Shown here: in pieces, positions 17,562 through 26,630 of the stretch
Layout of the letters: each line of letters opens with the position of its first letter
Numbering within the stretch: position 1 is the first letter of the stretch
DNA from: Shewanella electrodiphila
GTDB taxonomy: Bacteria > Pseudomonadota > Gammaproteobacteria > Enterobacterales > Shewanellaceae
Length of the DNA: 64,000 bases
NCBI RefSeq assembly: GCF_023283985.1
Contig: NZ_JAKIKU010000004.1
Span: forward strand, 1-64,000
Direction: 5' to 3'
Made by a program: the position numbers and the translations under genes
Notes under the pieces: generated by a model
What the model saw: the letters and a program-made list of their open reading frames with translations, nothing else
What the model was told of the DNA's origin: nothing
Database searches by the model: none

Positions 17562-18731
17562 ATGAAAAATAAAATATCCTTAACTTTGCTCAGCTTCCTT
17601 GCCAACTTTGTTATGGCAGGTTTTGCCACTCAGTTCGGTATGTTAATCGAACCAATTGCGACCAAATTCTCCGCCAACGTTAATGAAGTTGCATCAATCT
17701 TTTCTTTATTAAATGGTGGCGCTTTAGCAGGGACTATTGCAGCGTTCTTTTTAATTGAAAAGATTGGGGTTAAACGCATGACCCTTATCAGCTATATTGC
17801 CATCGCTTTAAGTGCTGCAGCATTACATTTCACAGGCTCATTAAGTGTAGTGATGGTAGCAATGACAGTCATCGGTTTATGTGGTGGTATTGGTCTTTGT
17901 ATCGCAGGGACCATTGTTGTATCAGTGTGGAAAGATAAAATCCAAAGCACAATGTTAGTGGTACAAGATGCAACCTTTAACGTGGCAGGCGTTATTTTCC
18001 CGCTTATCACAACATATGCATTAACTAATTCATTATCTTGGAGCTATAGCTACTTAGCGGTAGGCATAGTTGCCTTGGCTACTGCCGCAATTGCATTGCT
18101 GACTAATTTTGATTTATGCGAAAGCAATACAACTGAAGCTGCTGAAGAAAAGTCAGAATGGAACCTAGGAATTATCAGTGGCGGTTTAGGTTTATTCCTT
18201 GGCATGTTGAGTCTTTATACCTTCTTAACTTGGGCTCCAATGTTCGTGTCGCAAAAGTTTTCAATCCCATTTGAAGATGCAGGTAACATCATTACTCAAT
18301 ATTGGTCAGCTGCATTAGTGGGCGCATTAGTGTCAACAGCGATAGTATCGAGAGTGAAGATCAAACACTTCATTATGGGAATGATTTCACTGGCTTTGGT
18401 TATCACTAGCTTAATTGTGACTACAACAAATCTAGAATGGATTGGATATTTAACATACGGTTATGGCTTTGCTTGTGCCGCACTTTATAATGCCTTTATT
18501 GCATACGGTGTCTCATTTGTGAAACATGCCAGCAGTAAAAATGTTTCTTATATCTTAATCAGTGGTAGCGCAGGCGCAATGTTCAGCCCTGCTATTAGTT
18601 CTATGTTTGAAAGTATTATTGGTCTTCAAATAGTGATGTATGCCATTCCTGTTATATACGCAATGATCATTACTTTGCTGCTTGTTTCAAATCGCCAACA
18701 AGTGTCACTTACGTCTCAAGCGACTGCATAA
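17562..18731 (+). CDS. MFS transporter, TsgA-like
   Basis: A 389-residue protein with 12 predicted membrane segments in two halves, split by a charged loop around residues 185-205 (CESNTTEAAEEKSEW). The first half (FSLLNGGALAGTIAAFFLIE, VWKDKIQSTMLVVQDATFNVAGVIFPL) resembles TsgA, a major-facilitator branch of unclear substrate. Cotranscription with deoD makes a nucleoside or base the natural guess. A strong terminator ends the pair. Confidence 0.82.
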   Translation: MKNKISLTLLSFLANFVMAGFATQFGMLIEPIATKFSANVNEVASIFSLLNGGALAGTIAAFFLIEKIGVKRMTLISYIAIALSAAALHFTGSLSVVMVAMTVIGLCGGIGLCIAGTIVVSVWKDKIQSTMLVVQDATFNVAGVIFPLITTYALTNSLSWSYSYLAVGIVALATAAIALLTNFDLCESNTTEAAEEKSEWNLGIISGGLGLFLGMLSLYTFLTWAPMFVSQKFSIPFEDAGNIITQYWSAALVGALVSTAIVSRVKIKHFIMGMISLALVITSLIVTTTNLEWIGYLTYGYGFACAALYNAFIAYGVSFVKHASSKNVSYILISGSAGAMFSPAISSMFESIIGLQIVMYAIPVIYAMIITLLLVSNRQQVSLTSQATA

Positions 18732-18760
18732 TAACCCATTGGTATTATCAGCCGCTCATA

Positions 18761-18794
18761 AAAAGCCCTTTATTAAAGTTAATAAAGGGCTTTT
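18761..18794. terminator. bidirectional terminator between the MFS and Crp/Fnr genes
   Basis: A 16-bp inverted repeat (AAAAGCCCTTTATTAA / TTAATAAAGGGCTTTT) around a two-base centre, with T runs on both strands. Confidence 0.85.
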
Positions 18795-18803
18795 CTCACA
18801 AAA

Positions 18804-19478
18804 TTATGACTCTATAAAGCGAATTAAACCGGTTAAATCTTGAATAATAATGCCTTCTTTTTCTCGCTTAATCAGCGCTAAATCTTCCAATTTTTTGACT
18901 GCCCTACGATACACTCTATCGGTTGTCGCAAAACGTTCAGCTTCTAAATAACACTTATTGAAACCTTCAACTGGCTGATCATTTAAGTACTGATGATACA
19001 AGTCATAGGCAATATTGTATGCAATAGGATAAAGCATTCTACGAGTCAGGATATCCACTGTATCTTGATAATCAATGGCGATAGCACTAGCAAAAAAAAG
19101 CGCAAACTGCGGAGTTTTAACGAGCGCCTCCTGTAACTTATCACCATTAATAATCGAGATAGATAATGGTTCTTCAGCAATAATATCTAGTTGACATAAA
19201 TACTGAGTAAAAAATTCCATTTCTCCAAATATTTGCGAATCACAAGTCATGGTACCTAATTGAAAACTGCGCCCATTACGCGCTGTATATCCCATCGATA
19301 TCCGTCCAGACGAAACATAAATCAGCTCATTTACCTGTTGACCCTGTGCCATCAACTTATGATGAAATTCGACAATTTTAGTTTCAGTAATGCATTGCCT
19401 CATGATTTTCTCGATAGAGTCATGATGCTGTAACCATTGATCTCGAAATCTTCCTTTAGCAAGGGGTTTTAATTGCAT
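18804..19478 (-). CDS. Crp/Fnr-family regulator (YeiL-like)
   Basis: A 224-residue protein with an N-terminal cyclic-nucleotide-binding-like beta barrel (about residues 30-130: LIYVSSGRISMGY, LGTMTCDSQIFGEMEFF), a dimer helix and a C-terminal winged helix (FATTDRVYRRAVKKLEDLALIKREKEGI). It lacks the N-terminal cysteine cluster of FNR, so it should not bind an Fe-S cluster, and the cAMP-contacting RE/RT/S motif is not recognisable. E. coli YeiL is similarly placed among nucleoside genes. It is convergent to deoD and the MFS gene; regulation of them is inference. Confidence 0.78.
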   Translation of the reverse strand: MQLKPLAKGRFRDQWLQHHDSIEKIMRQCITETKIVEFHHKLMAQGQQVNELIYVSSGRISMGYTARNGRSFQLGTMTCDSQIFGEMEFFTQYLCQLDIIAEEPLSISIINGDKLQEALVKTPQFALFFASAIAIDYQDTVDILTRRMLYPIAYNIAYDLYHQYLNDQPVEGFNKCYLEAERFATTDRVYRRAVKKLEDLALIKREKEGIIIQDLTGLIRFIES

Positions 19479-19749
19479 ATCGACATTTTTATAAGCTCAT
19501 TATTATTCAATTATAACGGCTTATTAATAACTAACGTAACCTCAGATTAGTTAACTCAAATTCAAATGCAATAAATCGACTTTTTTTGATAAACAAATAA
19601 ATCTTTACTTAATAATACCTATCACGCAACATAACAATACAAGACATTGATAAATAAGGACTTTACTGATACACAACGCTACAAGTGTTAAGTAGTTGTA
19701 ATCAACAACTAAAAGAATATTTTTCACTTAAAATAACAAGGACGTCGCT

Positions 19750-20787
19750 ATGAACAGGCTCAAGACTCACGCACCAAAGTTAGCAACAAAGTTAGCAACA
19801 AAGTTAGCAACGGCAATATCAATCAGTTTATTGGCTTTTACTGCGCAAGCTGATAATCAGCAAAACTCAGCATCTAATGGTTTTCATCACGATATCAGCG
19901 CTGCGTATATCGACGATAATGACAACAGCGACAATACTTCAGTATTGGCTGGTTACCGCTATTACTTAAATGCAGTAGATACTGATAAAGGACCTTTGGC
20001 GCTGAATACCTTTTTGGCACAATCATCCAATATTGGGGTGAATTATATAAAGTCAGATTTATCCGAAACGACAAACTATCAAATTGATGGTACCTATGTA
20101 TTTGCTTCAAAATGGTTTATCGGTGCTAATTACCAGCAAATCAATGATGATTCTGATGGCTGGTTTTATCCTTATGATGAATCACTTTACGGCATTAATC
20201 TTGGCTATTATTTTAATGACACATCATCCGTCTCGGTTTTCTATCAAAACCAAAGTGGCTCTGATAATTACCAAAACCCAAATGCTGACAGCCAAGATTG
20301 GGTGATGAATGCCAACTTTGATAATCAAGCTGACATCTTTGGTGTTAATCTACAAAGTTATATTCCGATGGAGTCTTTCAGTGGGATTAATTTATTTGCG
20401 AGTTGGCAATATCGTGATAGTAACAACAGTAATTTCAGCCAATTGGTAGCTAATGATAACGATCCTCAACGAGCTTTTACCAATACCAATGAGCAAACAA
20501 TGCATCACCTATACCTTGCTGCTGATTTTTACATTAATAATGCATGGTCAATAGGGGCAAATTACGCTTGGCAAGATGTCGGTGGGACTTATGTAACTAA
20601 AAACAGCTTGCTTCCTGATGACTCCGTAAACCACTATTCCGATAGCTTTAATCATTATGGGGTTAACACCGCTTACTGGTGGCAAGTGTCTCAACACTTT
20701 TCTGCTAAATTTAGCATTGCAAAGCAATTTAATGATGAGTTCTCAGACAGCTTATTGCTAGGAATTGACATCAATGCTCGCTTTTAA
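19750..20787 (+). CDS. putative outer-membrane beta-barrel protein
   Basis: A 345-residue protein with a signal peptide ending ...AFTAQADN, then strands rich in alternating aromatic and Asp/Asn residues and a terminal Phe (LLLGIDINARF), as in outer-membrane barrels. It resembles the putative-porin group common in Shewanella, and no substrate can be assigned. The N-region of the signal peptide is lengthened by three KLAT repeats from a perfect 12-bp triplication. It is monocistronic and followed by an 11-bp hairpin. Confidence 0.7.
   Translation: MNRLKTHAPKLATKLATKLATAISISLLAFTAQADNQQNSASNGFHHDISAAYIDDNDNSDNTSVLAGYRYYLNAVDTDKGPLALNTFLAQSSNIGVNYIKSDLSETTNYQIDGTYVFASKWFIGANYQQINDDSDGWFYPYDESLYGINLGYYFNDTSSVSVFYQNQSGSDNYQNPNADSQDWVMNANFDNQADIFGVNLQSYIPMESFSGINLFASWQYRDSNNSNFSQLVANDNDPQRAFTNTNEQTMHHLYLAADFYINNAWSIGANYAWQDVGGTYVTKNSLLPDDSVNHYSDSFNHYGVNTAYWWQVSQHFSAKFSIAKQFNDEFSDSLLLGIDINARF
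19776..19811 (+). repeat. 12-bp x3 tandem repeat in a signal peptide
   Basis: Three perfect copies of AAAGTTAGCAAC, encoding KLAT three times in the positively charged part of the signal peptide. Each copy adds one Lys. Confidence 0.95.
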
Positions 20788-20818
20788 ATAGACATCATTT
20801 AAATTTTTCTAAATAGCC

Positions 20819-20852
20819 TGTTGCGACAGTTCCCCCAAAACCTGTCGCAACA
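20819..20852 (+). terminator. stem-loop after the beta-barrel gene
   Basis: A perfect 11-bp stem (TGTTGCGACAG / CTGTCGCAACA) with a 12-base loop, 31 bases after the stop. No T run follows. Confidence 0.55.
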
Positions 20853-21039
20853 ATTAAGTAACAATCACGCTGTTTCTCCTCATTTCCTGCACCGTTTCTG
20901 CACTTTTTAACGCTAGGATAAACCAAACTCAATTAAGCAAGCGCTTAACAAGTAGACCTCTGTACCTAGAGGCTTGTAAACAGCTCTTGATAACTGCCTA
21001 TTTATAAATTGCTTTTTATAACAAGTGGAAGCCCTTGCC

Positions 21040-22104
21040 ATGAAACTCTTTGCCCCGACCAAGCAACACTCAATTAGCCTAATAAAGTCAGCCTTATTTG
21101 TACTCATCACAAGCACATTACTGGCTTGTGGCAGTAGCGATGATGATACTGCTGTTGAAGATGCTGATGAAGTTATCACCACTCCAGACGACTCTACTGA
21201 TGATTCAGGTGATGATTCTGATAATGACTCTGGTGATGATTCTGGAGACGACTCTGATAATGAAACGCCTTCAACAGGTTCAACAGATGGTGTGCTGTGT
21301 GATTATGTAAATAGCACCTATAACGAATCTGAATCGGTTTATAACACCAGTAATGCCGAGTGGACTTGCGAGGAAGGTGAACGCTTGCTTGATGCTAATG
21401 GGATCCCTGATCATGAAGTGGGATTATTTCCTAATGCAAATAATCCAAACAGCATTTATGAGCAAGATGTTTCTTCCAGTTACACCTTAACCCCTGAAGA
21501 AAGTAACACTGCTACAACCCTTGGTGGCCCCAGAGGTGTTTTAGGCTATGTACTTAATGGGGTAAAAATTGATGCGAGCACCGCAGGCACTTGTGATGAC
21601 TCTGGTGATGATTGCAGTTTAGTTGGCAATGACGGCAACTGGAATATTGAAGCATTGGGCCAATCAAGTTTCAACTTTGGCACCGATGACAATAACGCCC
21701 ATGTTCAACCTGGCGGTGAGTACCATTACCATGGCATGCCAGAAGGCTTCGTCACTTTACAAGGTGGTAGCAGCGATAAAATGACCATTATCGGCTGGGC
21801 AGCAGATGGCTTTCCTATTTATGCTCGTTACGGCTATAGCATCGCAGACGATGCCAGTTCTTCCATTAAAACCATTACAGGCAGTTATCAATTAGTGACC
21901 AACGCCAGCAGTAGCAGACCATCAACCGACATATATCCATTGGGTACATTCGCGCAAGATTGGGAGTACGTAGCAGGTTCAGGTGATTTGGATGAGTGTA
22001 ATGGTCGTGTTGGGGTCACTCCTGAGTTTCCTGATGGCATTTATCATTACTATGCCACTGACAGCTACCCCTACTTTCAACGTTGTGTAAAAGGCGAACT
22101 GTAA
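21040..22104 (+). CDS. YHYH-domain lipoprotein
   Basis: A 354-residue lipoprotein: signal peptide with lipobox STLLACGS, then an Asp/Ser low-complexity spacer (about residues 34-75), then a YHYH domain. The domain's hallmark EYHYHGMPEGF sits near residue 230 with a second aromatic-His cluster, YHYYATDSYPYFQRC, at the C-terminus. Several Cys pairs suggest disulfides, fitting surface or periplasmic exposure. The ATG preceded by GGAAG at eight bases is used; a GTG five codons earlier is the alternative. YHYH proteins have no settled function. A secreted EF-hand protein starts 76 bases downstream. Confidence 0.82.
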   Translation: MKLFAPTKQHSISLIKSALFVLITSTLLACGSSDDDTAVEDADEVITTPDDSTDDSGDDSDNDSGDDSGDDSDNETPSTGSTDGVLCDYVNSTYNESESVYNTSNAEWTCEEGERLLDANGIPDHEVGLFPNANNPNSIYEQDVSSSYTLTPEESNTATTLGGPRGVLGYVLNGVKIDASTAGTCDDSGDDCSLVGNDGNWNIEALGQSSFNFGTDDNNAHVQPGGEYHYHGMPEGFVTLQGGSSDKMTIIGWAADGFPIYARYGYSIADDASSSIKTITGSYQLVTNASSSRPSTDIYPLGTFAQDWEYVAGSGDLDECNGRVGVTPEFPDGIYHYYATDSYPYFQRCVKGEL

Positions 22105-22180
22105 ATAACTGTCTAACTATTGGCATCATGATGAAGTCAATGGAGCCATCAAGCATAAAACCGATTAAGAGTATGAGTAC

Positions 22181-22840
22181 ATGAAATTAATAAAGAAACT
22201 CGCTGCAGGGATCACTACTTGTATCATCTTGAGTGGATTAACATTCTCATCTGTTCAGGCACATATGATGGTGGCCCAACATGGCACAATTAACTTAGTC
22301 GATGATGGTGCCTTTATGGTGCTATCACTGCCGGTGTCGGCGTTTCATTTTCTTGATAATAGTCTGATTGAACTTGATGACTCTGATGCTGCTGATGGCT
22401 CTGATGCTGATGCTGCTGATGGCTCTGATGATGCTGATAAAAAAATCGGCAATATATCAATGTCGAACCTGAGCATTGATCAAAATAATGACGGAAAACT
22501 ATCATCTGATGAATTACAACAGCATCGACAACAAATAAGCCGCATCATTCTACAACGGGTAAGTTTAAGCGATGCTACCGGACCATTGCCTCTGCAAGGG
22601 TTGATCATTTCATTGGCTTCACATGGATCTCCTAAACAGCCATCAGATCAAATCATCGTTATGGGCAGGTTCAAACTCAGCAACAGTCAAGATCCCCTCA
22701 TATTTGAGAATCAATTATTTGGTAAAAGTTTCAGTGAACAAGTGATTGATATGAGTGTCACTCGGCAAGAGAATAAGCAGAAACAAGTATTTCAAGTTTC
22801 AGCTAACGCGCCATCACACAGATTGTTTCCGGCCAAATAA
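22181..22840 (+). CDS. secreted EF-hand protein, partner of the YHYH lipoprotein
   Basis: A 219-residue exported protein (signal peptide MKLIKKLAAGITTCIILSG...VQA) that I do not recognise as a family. A single calcium-binding EF-hand loop, DQNNDGKLSSDEL, lies at about residues 102-114. It is preceded by an Asp/Ala/Gly/Ser stretch created by a 24-bp duplication. The first domain (HMMVAQHGTINLVDDGAFMVLSLPVSAF) and the last (QIIVMGRFKLSNSQDPLIF) are beta-rich. Spacing and orientation suggest an operon with the YHYH lipoprotein, and a shared calcium- or surface-related role is inference. Confidence 0.7.
   Translation: MKLIKKLAAGITTCIILSGLTFSSVQAHMMVAQHGTINLVDDGAFMVLSLPVSAFHFLDNSLIELDDSDAADGSDADAADGSDDADKKIGNISMSNLSIDQNNDGKLSSDELQQHRQQISRIILQRVSLSDATGPLPLQGLIISLASHGSPKQPSDQIIVMGRFKLSNSQDPLIFENQLFGKSFSEQVIDMSVTRQENKQKQVFQVSANAPSHRLFPAK
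22385..22432 (+). repeat. 24-bp x2 tandem repeat in the EF-hand protein
   Basis: Two copies of a 24-base unit differing only near the end of the second, encoding DAADGSDA then DAADGSDD. In frame. Confidence 0.85.
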
Positions 22841-22855
22841 ATGCGCTGGCACGCC

Positions 22856-23176
22856 CTAGTCATTCATCATGGACTCACACTCAAAGCCTTGGCGCATTGA
22901 GTCAAATCGACACTGAGAACCACATTGCCACGGCGCATTATCATATTTAGCTGATACCGTTTGAGCGTGAACTTTGCAGGACTGATAATCGGTGAAGTCG
23001 GTGTCCATTTCGTAGGCAGCTGAAGTATAGCCATTTTTATACACAAACGAGCTCCATACTGCAGGCCCCTTATGTTGATTAGACTGATTAATCATTATCA
23101 CCGCTGTGATTACAGCAATCAGTAAAATTAAGACAACTACGATAGAAATGGCATTGGAATTTTTTGAAACGGTCAT
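22856..23176 (-). CDS. small single-pass membrane protein, unknown
   Basis: About 106 residues: a short polar N-terminus, one membrane helix (SIVVVLILLIAVITAVIMI) and a soluble domain with four Cys (SCKVH, WQCGSQCRF, FECES) that may pair outside the cytoplasm. I do not recognise the family. ATG is used rather than the GTG four codons upstream; neither has a good ribosome site. It is convergent with the EF-hand gene, whose stop lies only 15 bases away. Confidence 0.55.
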   Translation of the reverse strand: MTVSKNSNAISIVVVLILLIAVITAVIMINQSNQHKGPAVWSSFVYKNGYTSAAYEMDTDFTDYQSCKVHAQTVSAKYDNAPWQCGSQCRFDSMRQGFECESMMND

Positions 23177-23413
23177 AAGTATCAGCACAGCTTTCGAAAA
23201 GAATTAGCATAAACTTTAACATGATATTTGCAATCAAAAATGCGGCCAACATCTAGTCTACAGTGATTAATAAAAGCTTACTCACGCTCTCTATTATTAA
23301 CAAAACCTATAAACTAATTCTACTGAACTCTCGCTTATCAATCGCTTTATACCTGCTAACATTAATATATTGAATGTGCGGGCGATAGGTTTATAAAACA
23401 TCAATTTTTAAGC

Positions 23414-23443
23414 CTTAAAGTCTTAAAGTCTTAAAGTCTTAAA
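23414..23443. repeat. 8-bp tandem repeat CTTAAAGT upstream of the SDR gene
   Basis: Three perfect and one partial copy of CTTAAAGT within the 318-base gene-free interval before the SDR gene, ending about 50 bases before its ATG. Nothing else was recognised in that interval. Confidence 0.9.
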
Positions 23444-23494
23444 AATGAAACCTTAAAGGCAGTCCCGTAACTTATTAATCACTAGGAACTCATC

Positions 23495-24301
23495 ATGCAA
23501 AAGACGATTCTTGTTACCGGCTCTACCGATGGCATTGGTTTAGAAACAGCAAAGATGTTAATTGCTGAAGGTCATAAGGTGTTATTACATGGCCGTAATC
23601 CAAATAAACTGACTGACGTTGTTAATCTATTAGCAACAGCGGCAGATGAATCACAAATTGAGTCTTATGTTGCCGACTTATCGAGCATGGAAGAGGTAAG
23701 AGCTTTGGCTAAACAAATCAAAGCCAAGCATAATCACCTTGATGTGCTAATTAATAACGCAGGGGTTTATAACCCAAGCACATTAATTACCCTAGATGGC
23801 TTAGATTCACGTTATGCGGTTAATACTTATGCGCCCTATTTATTAAGCCAATTATTACTGCCTATCATGGATTCAAGCAGTCGTATCGTTAACTTATCTT
23901 CTGCTGCACAGGCAGCATTTTCTGCCAATGATATGGCTAAACCAAGCCCATTGTCTGACTCAACCGTATATGCCCAAAGTAAATTGGCACTGACGATGTG
24001 GTCACGCCATTTAGGGTTAGCGATTAAAGGAACTGGCCCAATGATTGTGGCAGTTAACCCAGCATCAATGCTTGGCAGTAAAATGGTCAAACAAGCATAC
24101 GGCGTTGCAGGTGGCGACTTATCGATTGGCGCAGATATATTAACTCGCGCAGCGTTAGCTGATGAGTTTGCAGAGGCAACAGGGCAATATTTTGATAATG
24201 ATAGAGGACAGTTCGCCTCTCCTCACCCTGACGCTTTAGATGTGGCTAAAACAGCAAAAGTGGTAGACGTGCTAGAGCAAGTGCTTACAGAACTGAGCTA
24301 A
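23495..24301 (+). CDS. short-chain dehydrogenase/reductase
   Basis: A 268-residue classical SDR. The NAD(P)-binding TGSTDGIG is at residues 8-15, NNAG at 87-90, and the active site has Ser135/136, Tyr159 and Lys163 (YAQSK). HGRN after the second strand favours NADP(H). The substrate is unknown. Monocistronic, with a long hairpin after the stop. A 28-base segment of this gene (encoding PASMLGSKM) recurs exactly in a non-coding stretch 7 kb away, see the remnant at 31068. Confidence 0.88.
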   Translation: MQKTILVTGSTDGIGLETAKMLIAEGHKVLLHGRNPNKLTDVVNLLATAADESQIESYVADLSSMEEVRALAKQIKAKHNHLDVLINNAGVYNPSTLITLDGLDSRYAVNTYAPYLLSQLLLPIMDSSSRIVNLSSAAQAAFSANDMAKPSPLSDSTVYAQSKLALTMWSRHLGLAIKGTGPMIVAVNPASMLGSKMVKQAYGVAGGDLSIGADILTRAALADEFAEATGQYFDNDRGQFASPHPDALDVAKTAKVVDVLEQVLTELS

Positions 24302-24318
24302 ATTAACTCCCTTTGAAA

Positions 24319-24354
24319 CTCAATAAGAGGATAACTCACTATCCCCTTATTGAG
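24319..24354. terminator. stem-loop between SDR and DUF3325 genes
   Basis: A 15-bp stem with one mismatch (CTCAATAAGAGGATA / TATCCCCTTATTGAG) and a six-base loop between convergent genes. No T run. Confidence 0.55.
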
Positions 24355-24374
24355 CGAACTCGACTAAATATTCT

Positions 24375-24683
24375 TTATGGTTTTAATCTAACAAAGATAA
24401 ATGTTAAATAGTGCGGTTTATAGGTCAATAACATCGCTAGCAGAGTCGCTACGAGAGTAGCTGTTGCAAAACTATATACCAAACCTAATGCGAGTCCCCA
24501 ACTCTTTATTCCCTGAATAATAGCCAGTAAAAGTATACCGTAGCCGCTCAATCTCAACGTCCAAACTATTGGCTTAGATGGACGTTTTACGCTATTTATC
24601 ACTTGATCATAATGACGAGAAAGCGAAAGGCTTAACAAGGTAAAACCAAGTAGTTGTAATGATATTTGGCTTAATATTTCCAT
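24375..24683 (-). CDS. DUF3325-like small membrane protein
   Basis: A 102-residue protein with three hydrophobic segments (about 7-21, 41-58, 64-87). The start is the ATG one base after the PepSY gene's TAA, giving tight translational coupling; the longer open frame extending into the PepSY gene is rejected. DUF3325 proteins regularly close operons of a TonB receptor, DUF3649 and PepSY-TM genes. The function is unknown, with iron or siderophore handling as the contextual guess. Confidence 0.75.
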   Translation of the reverse strand: MEILSQISLQLLGFTLLSLSLSRHYDQVINSVKRPSKPIVWTLRLSGYGILLLAIIQGIKSWGLALGLVYSFATATLVATLLAMLLTYKPHYLTFIFVRLKP

Positions 24684-24684
24684 C

Positions 24685-26277
24685 TTAAGTACCGAGCTCC
24701 GGATGTGGTTTTTTGCTAATTTCACTCGTATGCTCTGGTGCAATATGCTCTTTTTTGAATAACGCAGCTGCAACAGCAAAGCAGCTTGCAAATACCAGCA
24801 CACTGACATCAAAGCCTAACATTAACCAATCCCCCTCTTGAGCACTGGAAAGCAAGCTATGTTCAGTGGTTAGCATATTTCCAATCGGTAAAAATGCGTA
24901 TATAGCTGCAGCTAGCCATAACATGTTTTTCCATGCTTTAGCTGGCCGACTCACGAGACAAAAGCAAATACACATAGTGAAGACAATAAATAAACTGTGT
25001 AACTCCCATGCTCCACGGTTAACCATTTCTAATGGTAGTAATCGGTTACTCCAAAAATAAGCTGCAATAGCAATAGGTAAACCAATGATCACAGCAGCAT
25101 TTACTCTATCGATTAGATTAATCAATCTAGTCGAATTTTTTTGTCTTTTTTTCACCCAAATAATCATGCCAGAAGCGATCATTGCAGCGCCAAGTAATCC
25201 GGAGATAAAATACAGCCAGCGAAGATAAGGGCCAGCAAATAACCCCTCATGTAAATGCTCTAGCACGTCATAGACTTTTCCTGCGCTATACTTCTTTCCG
25301 ATTGACTCTTCTATCTGAACTTGGCCATTTACGACTCGATAAGTTATCAGTGTCGCAAATTCTATCCCCTCGCTTCCGTCAAGCCATACTTCAAAGCCCA
25401 TCTGCTCAGTGTTGTTATTGGGGCTTCGGTCTATCACACCAAGAAAGCTTATGTTGTTATTTTTATATCGCTGTTTTGCATCGAGCAATACCGTACTTAA
25501 AGACAAATCCACCGCTGGTATATTTGTGGTATCAAAGCGTTTATTTTCAGTCTGCGACACATCATAGAACTGTCGATGCAGTTTTCTACCTTCACCATAA
25601 GTTGCATCAATAACCGGTGAAAAAGAGATTCCCATCAACAAAATAAGCCCGCTGTAGGTAATCATTAAATGAAAAGGTAATGGCAAAACACTAAAAACAT
25701 TATGAATATCTAACCAAGAGCGTAGTCCTTTTCCTGATCTAAACGTAAAAAATTCAATAAAAATCTTTTTATGAATAATGACCCCTGTGACTAAGCCGAT
25801 TAACATAAATAAGCTTGCTAAGCTGGTCAAAAGGTAGCCCACTACAATTGGCACATAGTGCAAGTTGTAATGCAGACGGTATAGCGTTTCACCGCCACTG
25901 GTATCGCGTGTTGGAGTAATATTACCTGTATAAGGGTCAAGGTATTCTTCGTGCCATTGCTTTGAGATGCCTAATTCAGCATTGGCTAACGCCAACCAGG
26001 ATATTTTGATAAAGGGATCCCGTGTTGTCGGATAAGCGATATACCACTTATCCGCATGACTCGCTAACGTGTTGAGTTGTTGTTTGGCTAAATTGAATAC
26101 TTCGACATCATCAATAGTTTCGTTAACCACCACGATTTCAGGCTTCATCCAACGATCGATTTCGTTTTCAAAATAACCCAAACTTCCAGTTATAAAAATA
26201 AAGAATAATAACCAAGCAAAAGTAAAGCCTGCCCATGTATGTAGCCAGGCCATAGATTGTCTAAATGTTGACTTCAT
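24685..26277 (-). CDS. PepSY-associated TM protein (PiuB-like, siderophore reductase type)
   Basis: A 530-residue inner-membrane protein. It starts SMAWLHTWAGFTFAWLLFFIFITGS, the classic first helix of PepSY_TM proteins with its conserved His, followed by a large periplasmic PepSY region, helices near residues 140-165, 195-215, 345-370 and three more at the C-terminus. Members of this group (PiuB, FpvG) take part in siderophore-iron reduction at the inner membrane. It overlaps the DUF3649 stop by TAATG and is followed one base later by DUF3325, so the three are translationally coupled. Confidence 0.87.
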   Translation of the reverse strand: MKSTFRQSMAWLHTWAGFTFAWLLFFIFITGSLGYFENEIDRWMKPEIVVVNETIDDVEVFNLAKQQLNTLASHADKWYIAYPTTRDPFIKISWLALANAELGISKQWHEEYLDPYTGNITPTRDTSGGETLYRLHYNLHYVPIVVGYLLTSLASLFMLIGLVTGVIIHKKIFIEFFTFRSGKGLRSWLDIHNVFSVLPLPFHLMITYSGLILLMGISFSPVIDATYGEGRKLHRQFYDVSQTENKRFDTTNIPAVDLSLSTVLLDAKQRYKNNNISFLGVIDRSPNNNTEQMGFEVWLDGSEGIEFATLITYRVVNGQVQIEESIGKKYSAGKVYDVLEHLHEGLFAGPYLRWLYFISGLLGAAMIASGMIIWVKKRQKNSTRLINLIDRVNAAVIIGLPIAIAAYFWSNRLLPLEMVNRGAWELHSLFIVFTMCICFCLVSRPAKAWKNMLWLAAAIYAFLPIGNMLTTEHSLLSSAQEGDWLMLGFDVSVLVFASCFAVAAALFKKEHIAPEHTSEISKKPHPELGT

Positions 26278-26570
26278 TAGACAGTAATTCCATTGAGGTA
26301 ATGATAAAAAAAGTACATGAGAGTACAGAGGGAAAAAACGATAGCACCAGCACGCAGTGTTGTTTTGGTCGTAAAAACAACTATCACGGTCACTGTGTAG
26401 ATAACAAAGCTCAGCATTAACCCAGTGATGATACTGTTTATTTTATCACCAGGTAAAAGTAGTGCGATGAGTATCGCACTTAAGCTTGATAATATGTATC
26501 CACCGACTAATGCAATTAACACTCGACAAGTGACGTTGGATACTAAGATTTGTTTTTTAGTAAATTTCAT
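26277..26570 (-). CDS. DUF3649-like small membrane protein
   Basis: A 97-residue protein with three membrane segments (about 15-38, 46-67, 71-90). It sits between the TonB-dependent receptor and PepSY gene and shares TAATG with the latter. DUF3649 members are found almost only in such iron-uptake operons (family knowledge). No catalytic residues are visible. Confidence 0.78.
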   Translation of the reverse strand: MKFTKKQILVSNVTCRVLIALVGGYILSSLSAILIALLLPGDKINSIITGLMLSFVIYTVTVIVVFTTKTTLRAGAIVFSLCTLMYFFYHYLNGITV

Positions 26571-26583
26571 AGAAGTATATTGA

Positions 26584-26616
26584 AAGTGTTCATAAAACAG
26601 AGTCTTATGAACACTT
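26584..26616 (-). promoter_or_regulatory. intercistronic hairpin after the receptor gene
   Basis: A perfect 12-bp stem (AAGTGTTCATAA / TTATGAACACTT) with a nine-base loop fills most of the gap between receptor and DUF3649. It may stabilise the receptor message or attenuate downstream genes. Confidence 0.5.
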
Positions 26617-26630
26617 ACTTAGATTAACGA

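Noticed and set aside
24684..24812. Extension of the DUF3325 frame into the PepSY gene
   Set aside because: The long overlap has no family match; the ATG one base after the PepSY stop gives the expected length.
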